Both the position numbers and the translations under genes were made by a program. Source: Maritalea mobilis (lineage in GTDB: Bacteria; Pseudomonadota; Alphaproteobacteria; Rhizobiales; Devosiaceae). From it: 64,000 nucleotides of DNA. Under the pieces are notes generated by a model. It did not search any database. It was not told the DNA's origin and saw only the letters and a list, made by a program, of their open reading frames with translations. Position 1 is the stretch's first letter. Every line of letters starts with the position of its first letter. Location: positions 310,001 to 374,000 of the forward strand of contig NZ_SNYR01000002.1 of assembly GCF_004363175.1 (NCBI RefSeq), given 5' to 3'. Positions 27,563 through 36,060 of the stretch are shown here, piece by piece.

Positions 27563-28516
27563 ATGAGTGAAACAACCCCACCGCCAAATGAGGACGCTGA
27601 AAAAGGTGCTTTTGCGCCTGTGCCCGGCGCTGCCTATTTGGATGCCGATATGGCCAGCCTTGCCGGCTTGCTGGAATGGTATGATGCGATGGGGGTTGAT
27701 CTTGCGGTTGAAGAGGAAGCGGTTGATCGCTTCGCCGCGCCGAAATCGCCGCCCATGCCTCAAGTTACCCAAGGTGCGCAATCTTCTTCACCAGTTGCTG
27801 CGCCCGCAGCCACTGGCACCTCTCGCCCGGCAAGTGGCGGACCAGATGTGATTGCCAATCCACTGCTGGAGCAGGAAGAGAATAAGCCTATTGTGCGGCA
27901 GCAAAATATGGTGGGCAAAGCGGAAATTGAAGTGGCCGCAAAAACTGCACAAGCCGCTGCAAGTTTAGACGAGCTGCGCGACGCATTGGCCAATTTTGAT
28001 GCCTGTCCCCTGAAACGTCATGCTGATAAGCTGGTATTTGGCGAAGGCCCATCCGACGCAAATATTATGGTTGTGGGCGGTGCGCCGCGCAAACAGGATG
28101 ATATGGCAGGCCTGCCCTTCCAAGGAGCGGAAGGGGCATTGCTGGAACGTATCCTTGCCGCCATCCAGTTGGATTATAGCACAGTCTATCGCACCAATGT
28201 TTTGCCTTGGCGTCCGGCGGGCGACCGTCGCCCCTCCCCGATTGAGCGAGACATTTGCCTGCCCTTCTTCCAGCGGCAGGTTGGGTTGATCAAGCCGAAA
28301 TTTATCCTTTGCCTTGGCGAACAGGCCGCCCATTTGGTGCTCGACCAAAAGGGCAGCATTTTGCGGCTGCGTGGTCAGGCCCATGCGGTTGAGATTGATG
28401 GGCACGGTGCCCAAGCCTTCGCCACATTGAATCCCTCTCATTTGCTGAACAAGCCTGCGCAAAAAGCGCTTGTTTGGCACGATATGCTTAAGTTTAAACG
28501 CGCCATCAGCGCCTAA
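27563..28516 (+). CDS. uracil-DNA glycosylase-like protein (family 4/5 type) with altered motif
   Basis: A 317-residue protein. Residues about 1-130 are Pro/Ala-rich and low complexity; the UDG domain follows. It has LVFGEG, GLPFQGAEGALLERIL, YRTNVLPWRP and a C-terminal TLNPSHLL like family 4 enzymes. The active-site motif, normally G-E-(G/A)-P-G, reads G172-G-A-P-R176. Of the four Fe-S cysteines I see C148, C232 and C250 (C-x17-C), but Lys at 151 in place of the second; I recall that related alphaproteobacterial proteins also deviate there. Excision activity is therefore uncertain. Divergent from the TPR gene and followed by moaB. Confidence 0.75.
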   Translation: MSETTPPPNEDAEKGAFAPVPGAAYLDADMASLAGLLEWYDAMGVDLAVEEEAVDRFAAPKSPPMPQVTQGAQSSSPVAAPAATGTSRPASGGPDVIANPLLEQEENKPIVRQQNMVGKAEIEVAAKTAQAAASLDELRDALANFDACPLKRHADKLVFGEGPSDANIMVVGGAPRKQDDMAGLPFQGAEGALLERILAAIQLDYSTVYRTNVLPWRPAGDRRPSPIERDICLPFFQRQVGLIKPKFILCLGEQAAHLVLDQKGSILRLRGQAHAVEIDGHGAQAFATLNPSHLLNKPAQKALVWHDMLKFKRAISA

Positions 28517-28532
28517 CATCCTGTGAGCTGCA

Positions 28533-29081
28533 ATGTTCAAATTCAATATCGATGAATCCAAAACCCTGATCCCGCTGCATATTACCATTTTGGCCGTGTC
28601 CGACACACGCACGCTTGAAAATGATGATAGTGGCGCACTGCTCAAATCCATGATTGAGGAGAGTGGCCACAAGGTTTTGGATCGACAGATCGTTAAAGAT
28701 GATGTGCAGGCCATTCGGGGCGTGGTTGAGCCTTGGCTCGCTGATGAAAATATTGATGTGGTGATCACCACGGGCGGCACAGGCTTTGCCAAGCGCGACG
28801 TTACGCCGGAAGCGCTTGAGCCATTGTTCGATAAGCGTATTGATGGGTTTTCCGTGCTGTTCCACCAATATTCAGCTGCGCAGATTGGTACCTCCACCTT
28901 GCAAAGCCGCGCCACGGCAGGTTTGACGCGGGACACACTGGTTTTCTGTCTACCCGGCTCCAAAGGCGCCTGCCGCGATGGCTGGCAGGGCGTGATCAAT
29001 TATCAATTGGACAGCCGCCACAAGCCGTGCAATTTCATTGATAATATTCCCCGCCTAAATGTGGCGCCAGACCATGACTGA
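28533..29081 (+). CDS. moaB: molybdenum cofactor biosynthesis protein B
   Basis: A 182-residue MoaB/MogA family protein, which adenylylates or otherwise handles molybdopterin on the way to molybdenum cofactor. The signature VITTGGTGFAKRDVTPEAL is intact, with an N-terminal ITILAVSDTRTLENDDSG and a late FCLPGSKGACRDGW. It lies 16 bases after the UDG-like gene and is probably cotranscribed with it. No other molybdenum genes are in the window. Confidence 0.92.
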   Translation: MFKFNIDESKTLIPLHITILAVSDTRTLENDDSGALLKSMIEESGHKVLDRQIVKDDVQAIRGVVEPWLADENIDVVITTGGTGFAKRDVTPEALEPLFDKRIDGFSVLFHQYSAAQIGTSTLQSRATAGLTRDTLVFCLPGSKGACRDGWQGVINYQLDSRHKPCNFIDNIPRLNVAPDHD

Positions 29082-29227
29082 CGGGGCTTAGCTCCATTTT
29101 CAACGCGGTTGAATTTCTTAAAATCGCGTTAAATGTTCTTTTTTTGTTCTCATTTCTGTGCTAAGAATCGGTTCTGAACTGATTTGAACTGAGCGCGCTT
29201 ATTTGCGCCAAAGGCACGGAGACTAAA

Positions 29228-30382
29228 ATGGGAATGAACGCAGTATTTCCGCCCTCACCGGAAAGCCTGGCGCGTATCGCAAAAAGCGGCGATGCGGATG
29301 TGTTGTCGCGCACGATTATTGCGCCACATCTTAATCGCGGCCGCGGCGCGCAATCCAACCAAACCTCAAAGTTTGAACCCTATAGCCGCGAGACCATGGA
29401 TGATGGTTGGGGCAATCTTGATGCGTTGGAGACAGTTAAAACCACAGTGCGGGACGAAAAGTCCAAAAGCATCATCACCAAAAATGACTCGCCGGACATT
29501 CATTTTGATCGCTCCATCAACCCCTATCGCGGGTGCGAGCATGGCTGCGTTTACTGCTTTGCACGCCCGACACACACTTATCTGGGCCATTCGGCAGGGC
29601 TGGATTTTGAGCGTGAACTTTACGCCAAGACCAACGCAGCGGATCGGCTTTATGAAACTTGGCTGAATAAGAAATATAGTGTGAAGCCAATTGCTATTGG
29701 CACCAACACGGACCCCTATCAGCCCATTGAGCGCGACAAGAAGATCATGCGTTCTTTACTCGAGATGTTTGTGGCTCATAAGCACCCGATCACCATCACC
29801 ACCAAATCCAGCCTGATTGTGCGGGATTTGGATTTATTGACCGAGTTGGCCAAGCAAAATCTGGTGCATGTCACCATTTCCATCACCTCGCTCGACCATC
29901 TTTTGTCCCGGAAGTTAGAGCCCCGTGCGTCCTCACCCGCACGGCGGCTGGAAGCGGTGGAATTGTTATCAGCTGCGGGCATTCCCGTTTCTGTGGCGGT
30001 TGCCCCCATCATTCCGGCGATCAACGATGCGGAGATTGAAAAGATTTTGGCCGCCGCCTCCGCCAATGGGGCAAGTGGCGCTGCCATAATCATGCTGCGC
30101 CTGCCCGGCGAAGTGCGGCAATTGTTCCGCGAATGGCTGCTGCGGCATTATCCAGACCGGTTGCGCCATGTGCTCAATCTGGTGCGCGATGTGCGCCAAG
30201 GCCGCGAGAACGATCCGCGCTTTCATTCACGCATGGCCGGGCAAGGCCCCTATGCCTTTTCACTGCAACGCCGCTTCGATCTGGCGGTGGAGCGCTATGG
30301 CATGAAAAAGCGGATACCGCACCTGCGCACGGATCTGTTTACACCTCCAAAAGTGGAAGACCCGCAGCTAAGTCTGTTTTAG
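29228..30382 (+). CDS. PA0069-type radical SAM protein
   Basis: A 384-residue radical SAM enzyme. The cluster motif is CEHGCVYC with C103, C107 and C110 (C-x3-C-x2-C), preceded by SINPYRGCEHG. Later come IAIGTNTDPYQPIE, TITTKSSLIVRDLDLL and VAVAPIIPAINDAEIE, the pattern of the PA0069 group (related to SplB-like proteins). The substrate is unknown. The ATG at 29228 is preceded by a GGAG-type site. Stand-alone gene with about 150 bases of upstream sequence. Confidence 0.87.
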   Translation: MGMNAVFPPSPESLARIAKSGDADVLSRTIIAPHLNRGRGAQSNQTSKFEPYSRETMDDGWGNLDALETVKTTVRDEKSKSIITKNDSPDIHFDRSINPYRGCEHGCVYCFARPTHTYLGHSAGLDFERELYAKTNAADRLYETWLNKKYSVKPIAIGTNTDPYQPIERDKKIMRSLLEMFVAHKHPITITTKSSLIVRDLDLLTELAKQNLVHVTISITSLDHLLSRKLEPRASSPARRLEAVELLSAAGIPVSVAVAPIIPAINDAEIEKILAAASANGASGAAIIMLRLPGEVRQLFREWLLRHYPDRLRHVLNLVRDVRQGRENDPRFHSRMAGQGPYAFSLQRRFDLAVERYGMKKRIPHLRTDLFTPPKVEDPQLSLF

Positions 30383-30537
30383 GATTCCCCTATCCTCTGG
30401 CCCGCTAGCCAACAGACTTAGCTACCCTACCAGAGCGCCCGCCCCAATTGTCGTGCCCCCGCACGGTACTCCAACATTTTGGGGCGGCGCTCTGGATATT
30501 TTTGTATTGTTACAGATAAAGCTGTTTGCATAGCCTT

Positions 30538-31308
30538 TCAAAAGGATAGCCAACGCAGACCAGTTTGCCCTGTTCTCAGGAAAACCATCACGCAAGCTGC
30601 AAGTGCCAAAAATATGTATGGCCCGATACTCGAGGAAAACCAGGCGTTTGGATCTTTAAATCCAGCAAAGACCGCCATATTAGAAGCCACATTGAAGGTG
30701 AGATGTAACAATATTGCCGGTAAAATGGAGCCACCAGAAATGGTATAGGCCGCGCCAATAATGATTGAGTAGAGCATGACATGTACTGCAAACAGGGGCA
30801 GCGCGATTTGTGCATGCGGAGAGTCAATGAACCACAGAGGCAAGTGCCAGACCAACCAAATAACGCCAACAATCACCGCCGCCTCGAGCCAACCAATTTG
30901 TTGACTGAGGCGATCCTGCAAAATGCCACGCCAGCCCAACTCCTCGCCCAACGGGCCTAGAACCAAGTTAAACCCAATCATCGCAAAAAGTAGGCCGACA
31001 TTCAGCGGCGTAGCCGCCTCTGGTGCAAATGGGCGCATGAGAATAAGCATCAGGATCGGAGCAATGACAAGTAACCACACTTCAGGCGGTACCGTTGACA
31101 GTCTAACAGCCCGCGTCAGCAAATCGGCTAAACTTCCATTGCTTGAGCTCACAATTAGCGCAGCTAGCGATGGCCCCCAAACCATAAGCAACCAAAACGG
31201 CAACCCAATTGCTGTTTCAGGCGATTTGGCTGCTGGGATTGCCCAAACACAGGCAAAGCCGACAAGCGAAATGGCAAATGCAAGTCCAAGAAAAAAGAAT
31301 AGCATCAT
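30538..31308 (-). CDS. CPBP family intramembrane metalloprotease
   Basis: A 256-residue polytopic membrane protein of the CPBP (CAAX protease and bacteriocin-processing) family. The active-site motif is GEELGWRG with E122-E123, followed by WLVWHLPLWF with the second-motif His, and HLTFNVASN with a further polar residue near the C-terminus. Bacterial members act in peptide maturation, immunity to bacteriocins or regulation. It overlaps the preceding TetR gene by four bases, so it is coupled to that regulator and controlled by the same operator. Substrate unknown. Confidence 0.85.
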   Translation of the reverse strand: MMLFFFLGLAFAISLVGFACVWAIPAAKSPETAIGLPFWLLMVWGPSLAALIVSSSNGSLADLLTRAVRLSTVPPEVWLLVIAPILMLILMRPFAPEAATPLNVGLLFAMIGFNLVLGPLGEELGWRGILQDRLSQQIGWLEAAVIVGVIWLVWHLPLWFIDSPHAQIALPLFAVHVMLYSIIIGAAYTISGGSILPAILLHLTFNVASNMAVFAGFKDPNAWFSSSIGPYIFLALAACVMVFLRTGQTGLRWLSF

Positions 31309-31913
31309 GACACACTCACTTTTTGTAGCTCAATGACAATGGCGTGGAGCTGCGTCGGGTCTTTTAAGAAAGGTTCCAATGCTTGAAGAGACGTGGCTGC
31401 GAAGCCCGCAGCTTGCCCCTCATTCCAATCGCCCATTATTTGGCGACGGTTAATGTGCATATTAACAGTCAGAAATAGCTCAGCCACATGCGCCGCATCA
31501 AAACTCGGCAGAATATGCGCTTGCATTTTTTCGCTCAGCAAACCGCTCAAATACCTATCAAAAGCCACTTCGAGACTTGAAAGGTACTCTAAACGTTCTT
31601 CATCAGAAGAGAGGTCAGCCACAATTCCGGGATCATTTCCTAGATGACTGGCCCCAAAATCTAAAAGTACAGCAATCGGCCAAACCACTGCTTCTTTCAG
31701 CACTTTTGCTAATCCCATGACTTCTTCTTCAACCAGCGCATCCAGAACTGCTCGTTTGCTTCCGAAATGATGATACAGCCCGCCACGCGAGAGCTGACAC
31801 GCCAGCCTGATGTCTTCCATTTCGGTGGCAGCGTAACCGCGGGTAGCAATAAGCATACGCGCTTCATTTAAAATCTCTGTACGTCTGTCTGTTTTAGCTA
31901 ATCGTTTCCGCAT
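31305..31913 (-). CDS. TetR family regulator of the CPBP protease gene
   Basis: A 202-residue TetR repressor: N-terminal helix-turn-helix (TRGYAATEMEDIRLACQLSRGGLYHHFGSK, about residues 21-50) and a C-terminal ligand-binding bundle. The frame is open to 31949, but that would place an operator and promoter inside the gene; the ATG at 31913 is correct on that ground. The promoter's -10 ends eight bases before this ATG, so the mRNA is probably leaderless. It overlaps the CPBP gene by four bases. Autorepression through the palindrome upstream is inferred. Confidence 0.85.
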   Translation of the reverse strand: MRKRLAKTDRRTEILNEARMLIATRGYAATEMEDIRLACQLSRGGLYHHFGSKRAVLDALVEEEVMGLAKVLKEAVVWPIAVLLDFGASHLGNDPGIVADLSSDEERLEYLSSLEVAFDRYLSGLLSEKMQAHILPSFDAAHVAELFLTVNMHINRRQIMGDWNEGQAAGFAATSLQALEPFLKDPTQLHAIVIELQKVSVS

Positions 31914-31919
31914 AGCCAC

Positions 31920-31950
31920 AGTTATACCGACATATGTCGGTATAGTCAAC
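31920..31950 (-). promoter_or_regulatory. promoter with overlapping 22-base palindromic operator
   Basis: On the minus strand TTGACT (31950-31945), a 17-base spacer, TATAAC (31926-31921). A perfect 22-base palindrome with half site TATACCGACAT spans 31923-31944 and fills the spacer and part of the -10. A TetR dimer bound here would block RNA polymerase. The start of transcription should fall at or next to the ATG. Confidence 0.8.
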
Positions 31951-31957
31951 GACGAGC

Positions 31958-32749
31958 TTAAACACCTTTATAATTGGGCTGTCGTCGGGCAATCCATGCG
32001 TCCAGTCCTTCGCGCACATCCTGCGTGGCGCACATGCGGGCAAATTGCTCTCGCTCAATTTGCAACCCCTCAACTATGGTGGCATCGATGCCGCGTGTTA
32101 CCGCTGTGATGATCCGTGCCGTGGCGAGGGGTGAATGTTGCATGATTTGTTCGGCCAACTTGAAAGCCGCAGGCAAAAGTTGGTCATGCGAAACAATTCG
32201 GTTCACAAGCCCAAGTTGGAGCGCTTTTTCGGGCCCGAAACTTTCGCCCGTTAGCAACAATTCTAATGCCCGCTTTCTACCTGCCAGCCTTGGCAGCCTT
32301 TGTGTGCCGCCAAATGTGGGCGGTATGCCGATATTAATTTCAGGTTTGGCAAATAGCGCCTTCTCGGAAGCAATGGCCAAGTGCGCGGCTTCTGTGATCT
32401 CACAGCCCCCACCAAACGCAATGCCATTTACGGCGACGATAATCGGTTTTTCATAGGCTTCTATTCGTGCGGTCAGCCGCTGCCCCCTGCGGCAAAATTC
32501 ATACACGGCCTCATCAATATTGTTCTTTATTGTTTCGGTGAACTCATGGATATCACCCCCGGCAGAAAAGGCACGCTCACCCCCGCCCGTCAAAATGATC
32601 GCCCTGACCCTTTCATCGCACTCAAACATATTGAGCAACTCAAGCAGCCGATCAATCGTTGCATAGTTAAGGGCGTTTAGCTTTTCAGGGTGATTAAGCG
32701 TAAGGATCGCGACACGACCCATTTGTTCACAGAGTATGTTTTGTGTCAT
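31958..32749 (-). CDS. enoyl-CoA hydratase/isomerase family protein
   Basis: A 263-residue crotonase. Both glutamates used by hydratases are in place: GGGCE (aligned with E144 of rat enzyme) and KPE in FAKPEINIGIPPTFGGTQRL (aligned with E164). The oxyanion-hole region GERAFSAGGDI is also present. It probably hydrates 2-enoyl-CoA in fatty acid or related degradation; the precise acyl chain is unknown. Divergent from a TetR gene with a shared palindrome between them, so likely regulated by it. The TetR/CPBP promoter follows right after its stop codon. Confidence 0.88.
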   Translation of the reverse strand: MTQNILCEQMGRVAILTLNHPEKLNALNYATIDRLLELLNMFECDERVRAIILTGGGERAFSAGGDIHEFTETIKNNIDEAVYEFCRRGQRLTARIEAYEKPIIVAVNGIAFGGGCEITEAAHLAIASEKALFAKPEINIGIPPTFGGTQRLPRLAGRKRALELLLTGESFGPEKALQLGLVNRIVSHDQLLPAAFKLAEQIMQHSPLATARIITAVTRGIDATIVEGLQIEREQFARMCATQDVREGLDAWIARRQPNYKGV

Positions 32750-32809
32750 GCATTTGCTCCTATCAACTTGACAGGAAGGCTAACGCACTTCAAAATTTAT
32801 GCACACTCA

Positions 32810-32829
32810 CTGGTTAGTATACAAACAAG
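32810..32829. promoter_or_regulatory. candidate TetR operator between enoyl-CoA hydratase and TetR genes
   Basis: An imperfect 20-base palindrome: left half CTGGTTAGTA, right half TACAAACAAG, eight of ten positions complementary around a GTATAC centre. It lies ten bases upstream of the TetR start and about 60 bases upstream of the divergent hydratase gene. Confidence 0.5.
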
Positions 32830-32838
32830 AGATTTTGA

Positions 32839-33417
32839 TTGCCTGCAAAAATCAAACCCGCACGAGAGAAGATCATAGATGCCGCCAATGCGCTATTTTA
32901 TGGCGAAGGCATTCGCGCGGTTAGCGTTGATGCCATTGCAGAAAAAGCAGGCATCACCAAAAAAACGCTTTATTATCACTTCACCAGCAAAGACGAGCTT
33001 GTTGCCGCATATTTGTCGTCTAGGGACCAACCCAACCTCAAACTCTTTGCAAAATGGTTTGAGGAATGTGAAGGAAGCTTGGCAGACAAAACGGAGGCGA
33101 TCTTTCGCCAACTCGCTATGTCAGCAAAGCACCCAAAATGGAAGGGGTGCGGCTTTTTGCGCACCACTGCTGAACTTGCCAACATGCCGGGGCATCCAGC
33201 AATAAAGATTGGCGCAAGTCATAAAAAGCAGTTCGAGCTTTGGCTTTCTGAAAAGTTCGACGAAGCCAAATACTCCCGGCCAGATGCACTTGCACGCCAG
33301 ATCGTATTGTTGATGGATGGCGCTTTTTCAACAATGTTGCTGCACCGCGACCCGGCCTATGCAGAGGAAGCAGGCCGCGCCGCCAAGGCGCTGGTTGCGA
33401 TGGAGATTCAAGCTTAA
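32839..33417 (+). CDS. TetR family regulator divergent from enoyl-CoA hydratase
   Basis: A 192-residue TetR protein. DNA-binding helix-turn-helix at about residues 20-45 (IRAVSVDAIAEKAGITKKTLYYHFTSKDEL); the rest is an effector domain with WKGCGFLRTTAELANMPGHPA, typical of a common TetR subgroup. The start is a TTG at 32839 with AAGAG upstream; no ATG is available before the conserved part. Probably controls the divergent crotonase gene through the palindrome between them. Ends overlapping the tail of the YafY-type regulator on the other strand. Confidence 0.85.
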   Translation: MPAKIKPAREKIIDAANALFYGEGIRAVSVDAIAEKAGITKKTLYYHFTSKDELVAAYLSSRDQPNLKLFAKWFEECEGSLADKTEAIFRQLAMSAKHPKWKGCGFLRTTAELANMPGHPAIKIGASHKKQFELWLSEKFDEAKYSRPDALARQIVLLMDGAFSTMLLHRDPAYAEEAGRAAKALVAMEIQA

Positions 33418-34148
33418 ATCGTCTGATAAAACGGCCGATAAATGCCGGTAAAATCCTCTTTCGGGCGCAGAGTGAAACTGCCCTCCACCAGCTTCGCCTG
33501 TTTGATCCGGTCAATGCGGAACACGCGAGAGGAATCGCGCAGGTGGTCCCAAGCGATGATGTACCAGATCGGCCAGTTGAGCAGGATAAATTGCGCTTCG
33601 ATCACCCGCGTGCGGCGCTCCATGGCTTCGTTTTGATAATCAATTTCCAGCAGCCCTTGCTGCAAAAAGGCTTCGACGATGCGTTCGGAGATTTCTTGTG
33701 GCGGGGGCGAATATGCGGAGAGCAAAAATTTGTTGGCGTTGTCGCCAATCATAACCCGCTTGCGGATATTGCTGACAGCACTGCGTTGTTTTTGCGGAAA
33801 GGCTTGAAACAGCTTTTGTTTGATGGCTTTCAGATTGCCGGTAAGCAGCGGTGATTGTAGGCTTTCGACAATGGCGAGCGAAAGGATCAGCTCGATCACT
33901 TCATAATGGCTTAGGTTCAGCCGTTCGATGCCCCAGCGCCCATCCAGCCGAATGCCACCGCCACGTCCCCGGTCAGAGTCAATCGGATAACCCGCCTCTT
34001 TCAACGCCGCCAACTCGCGCATCAAGGTGCGTTGGCTCACGCCCAATTGCGTGCGCAAATCAGCGGTTGTCCAATGATCTTCAGATCGCAAAAGCCCTAA
34101 AAGCCGATTGCGTCGTTCCGCTCGTTTTTCAAAATGATGTTCGCCCAT
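33414..34148 (-). CDS. YafY/WYL family transcriptional regulator
   Basis: A regulator of about 244 residues: DeoR-like helix-turn-helix (about residues 9-60, RNRLLGLLRSEDHWTTADLRTQLGVSQRTLMREL) followed by a WYL-type domain whose W-Y-L core appears as PIWYIIAWDHLR. The C-terminal region has the RVFRIDRIK stretch typical of the family. The frame is open to 34241, but the ATG at 34148 leaves the palindrome upstream non-coding. It is divergent from the epoxide-hydrolase-like gene and is its likely regulator. Confidence 0.82.
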   Translation of the reverse strand: MGEHHFEKRAERRNRLLGLLRSEDHWTTADLRTQLGVSQRTLMRELAALKEAGYPIDSDRGRGGGIRLDGRWGIERLNLSHYEVIELILSLAIVESLQSPLLTGNLKAIKQKLFQAFPQKQRSAVSNIRKRVMIGDNANKFLLSAYSPPPQEISERIVEAFLQQGLLEIDYQNEAMERRTRVIEAQFILLNWPIWYIIAWDHLRDSSRVFRIDRIKQAKLVEGSFTLRPKEDFTGIYRPFYQTI

Positions 34149-34154
34149 ATATTT

Positions 34155-34177
34155 AATATGCCAGATAATGGCATATT
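34155..34177. promoter_or_regulatory. inverted repeat between YafY regulator and hydrolase genes
   Basis: Perfect 9-base arms AATATGCCA and TGGCATATT around a 5-base spacer, seven bases upstream of the regulator start and about 55 bases upstream of the hydrolase start. A likely operator for the YafY-type regulator. Confidence 0.6.
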
Positions 34178-34231
34178 TATCCATAGTGTCCGTTTTGCGA
34201 AATATCTCGAAAAGTGAGTAGGTAGAAACAA

Positions 34232-35173
34232 ATGGACACAATGATCAATTCAACTGAATTCCCTCAGCCCACCATGATCGCCGTTAATGGTGTTGAGCTG
34301 GAGGTTTTTGAAGCTGGCCAAGAACATCGCGGCAACCCAATTGTGCTTTGCCATGGTTGGCCAGAACATGCATTTGCCTGGCGGCACCAAATTCCGGCGC
34401 TTGCCGCCGCGGGCTATCATGTCATCGTGCCCAACCAGCGGGGTTATGGCCATTCGTCCTGTCCAGAGGATGTGACTGCCTATGACATTGCGCACCTTAC
34501 GGGCGACCTCGCCGCCCTGCTTGATCATTTTGGCTATGATGATGCGATTTTTGTTGGCCATGATTGGGGGGCCAATGTGGTTTGGAGCTTGGCGCAACTG
34601 CATTCGCAGCGCGTGCGCAAAATCATCAATTTGGCCCTGCCCTATCAGCCACGTACGGAAAAGCCATGGATTGAATTTTTGGAAGAGATTTTTGGCGGCG
34701 ATCATTACTTCGTGCATTTCAACCGCCAACCGGGCGTTGCCGATGCGGTGTTGGATCAAAACACCAAACGCTTTCTCAACAATCTGTACCGCAAAAATGT
34801 GCCCCTCGCCCCACCAGAGCCGGGCATGATGATGATCAATCTCGCCAAGGCTGAGCTCGCCTTTGGCGATCCAATTTTAACCGAAGATGAGCTAGCGGTT
34901 TTGGTTTCTGCGTTTAAGAAAAACGGTTTTACCAGCAGTATCAATTGGTATCGCAATATGGATCGCAACTGGCATCTATTGGCCGACGTCGATCCGATCA
35001 TAAAGCAGCCAACCTTGATGATTTACGGTGAGCGCGACATGATCCCAAAATCAGAAAATCTCGCTGATTTTGTGCCGAATGTGGATGTAATCAGCCTTGA
35101 TTGCGGCCATTGGATTCAACAGGAAAAGCCTGAGGAGACCACTCAAGCAATCCTAAATTGGCTTGAAAAATAG
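34232..35173 (+). CDS. alpha/beta hydrolase, epoxide-hydrolase-like
   Basis: A 313-residue alpha/beta hydrolase. The catalytic triad is visible: nucleophile D111 in GHDWGAN, D269 in GERDMIPK and H293 in CGHWIQQE. HGWPE supplies the H-G-x-P oxyanion hole. An Asp nucleophile with this motif is typical of soluble epoxide hydrolases; haloalkane dehalogenases are the alternative but usually show different cap residues. Either of two ATGs (34232, 34241) may be the start. Expression is probably set by the divergent YafY-type regulator. A natural substrate cannot be inferred. Confidence 0.87.
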   Translation: MDTMINSTEFPQPTMIAVNGVELEVFEAGQEHRGNPIVLCHGWPEHAFAWRHQIPALAAAGYHVIVPNQRGYGHSSCPEDVTAYDIAHLTGDLAALLDHFGYDDAIFVGHDWGANVVWSLAQLHSQRVRKIINLALPYQPRTEKPWIEFLEEIFGGDHYFVHFNRQPGVADAVLDQNTKRFLNNLYRKNVPLAPPEPGMMMINLAKAELAFGDPILTEDELAVLVSAFKKNGFTSSINWYRNMDRNWHLLADVDPIIKQPTLMIYGERDMIPKSENLADFVPNVDVISLDCGHWIQQEKPEETTQAILNWLEK

Positions 35174-35198
35174 ATCGCGTTGAGCGCTCCATGAAATC

Positions 35199-35225
35199 AA
35201 AAAGCCCGCCGGTGTTCCGGCGGGC
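35199..35225 (-). terminator. intrinsic terminator of mscS
   Basis: Perfect 9-base-pair GC stem (GCCCGCCGG at 35204-35212, CCGGCGGGC at 35217-35225) with a TGTT loop. On the minus strand it is followed by five T. It separates mscS from the convergent hydrolase and may stop transcription from both sides, although the plus-strand tail is poor in T. Confidence 0.85.
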
Positions 35226-35253
35226 AATCATTTTACCTTGTAACGGCTGCAGA

Positions 35254-36060
35254 TTAGCCTTCCTTTTGGATCTCCACAGAATGTGGATAAGGAATAGAGA
35301 TCCCGCCTTTATCAAAGGCCTCTTTCACTGCTTTCGTCATGGCGAATTTCAGGTTCCAATAGTCAGCCGCATTGCACCATAGGCGCACAGAAATATCCAC
35401 GCTGCTGTCACCCAAATTGGTCACACGCAGCCACGGTTCTGGCGTGTCCATCACCCGGTCATCTGCCTTGGCAATGTCTTCAATAATTTTCATGGCCACG
35501 TCAGCGTCGTCGCCATAATCAATGCCAAAGGTCAAATCGCAACGCCGGGTGGTGTGGTGCGAATAATTGGTGATGATTGCACCCCATGCTTGGCCATTGG
35601 GGATAATGATTTGCACATTATCTGGGGTCACCAACTCGGTCACAAACAGATTGATGTCCACCACGGTGCCAGACGTGCCGCCAATATCGACAAATTGTCC
35701 GTTTTTGTAAGGCCGGAAAATGATCAGCATGAAGCCCGCGGCCAGGTCAGACAATGTGCCTTGCAGCGCCAAGCCAATGGCCAATGTGGCTGCGCCCATC
35801 ACAGCAACAAGGGACGTGGCTTCGATGCCAAACAGGCCCAAAACCGCAATGCCGACCATCAGCAGAATGACCCATTTTACAATTGCCGCAGCGAAATTGC
35901 CGATGGTGTTATCGATCCGGTCATTGTCAGCAACCTTCCTGCGCACCATTCCAGAAATGGCACCCGCGGCAATCCAGCCCACAATTAGAATGATCAGCGC
36001 TTTGATCGCATTGAACACAATCGGCGCGTAGCCCATTGCCATTTCAGACATCTGATCCAT
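35254..36060 (-). CDS. mscS: small-conductance mechanosensitive channel (MscS family)
   Basis: A 268-residue MscS channel, which releases solutes when membrane tension rises. Three transmembrane helices occupy about residues 13-110; the third, pore-lining helix is Gly/Ala-rich (AVMGAATLAIGLALQGTLSDLAAGFM). The cytoplasmic beta domain follows, with FRPYKNGQFVDIGGTSGTV and IPNGQAWGAIITNYS, both family hallmarks. Length matches the minimal MscS type. Single gene with its own terminator. Confidence 0.92.
   Translation of the reverse strand: MDQMSEMAMGYAPIVFNAIKALIILIVGWIAAGAISGMVRRKVADNDRIDNTIGNFAAAIVKWVILLMVGIAVLGLFGIEATSLVAVMGAATLAIGLALQGTLSDLAAGFMLIIFRPYKNGQFVDIGGTSGTVVDINLFVTELVTPDNVQIIIPNGQAWGAIITNYSHHTTRRCDLTFGIDYGDDADVAMKIIEDIAKADDRVMDTPEPWLRVTNLGDSSVDISVRLWCNAADYWNLKFAMTKAVKEAFDKGGISIPYPHSVEIQKEG

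Noticed and set aside
35282-35290. TGTGGATAA, identical to a DnaA box
   Set aside because: Single copy inside the mscS coding sequence with no AT-rich unwinding region or further boxes nearby; chance match.
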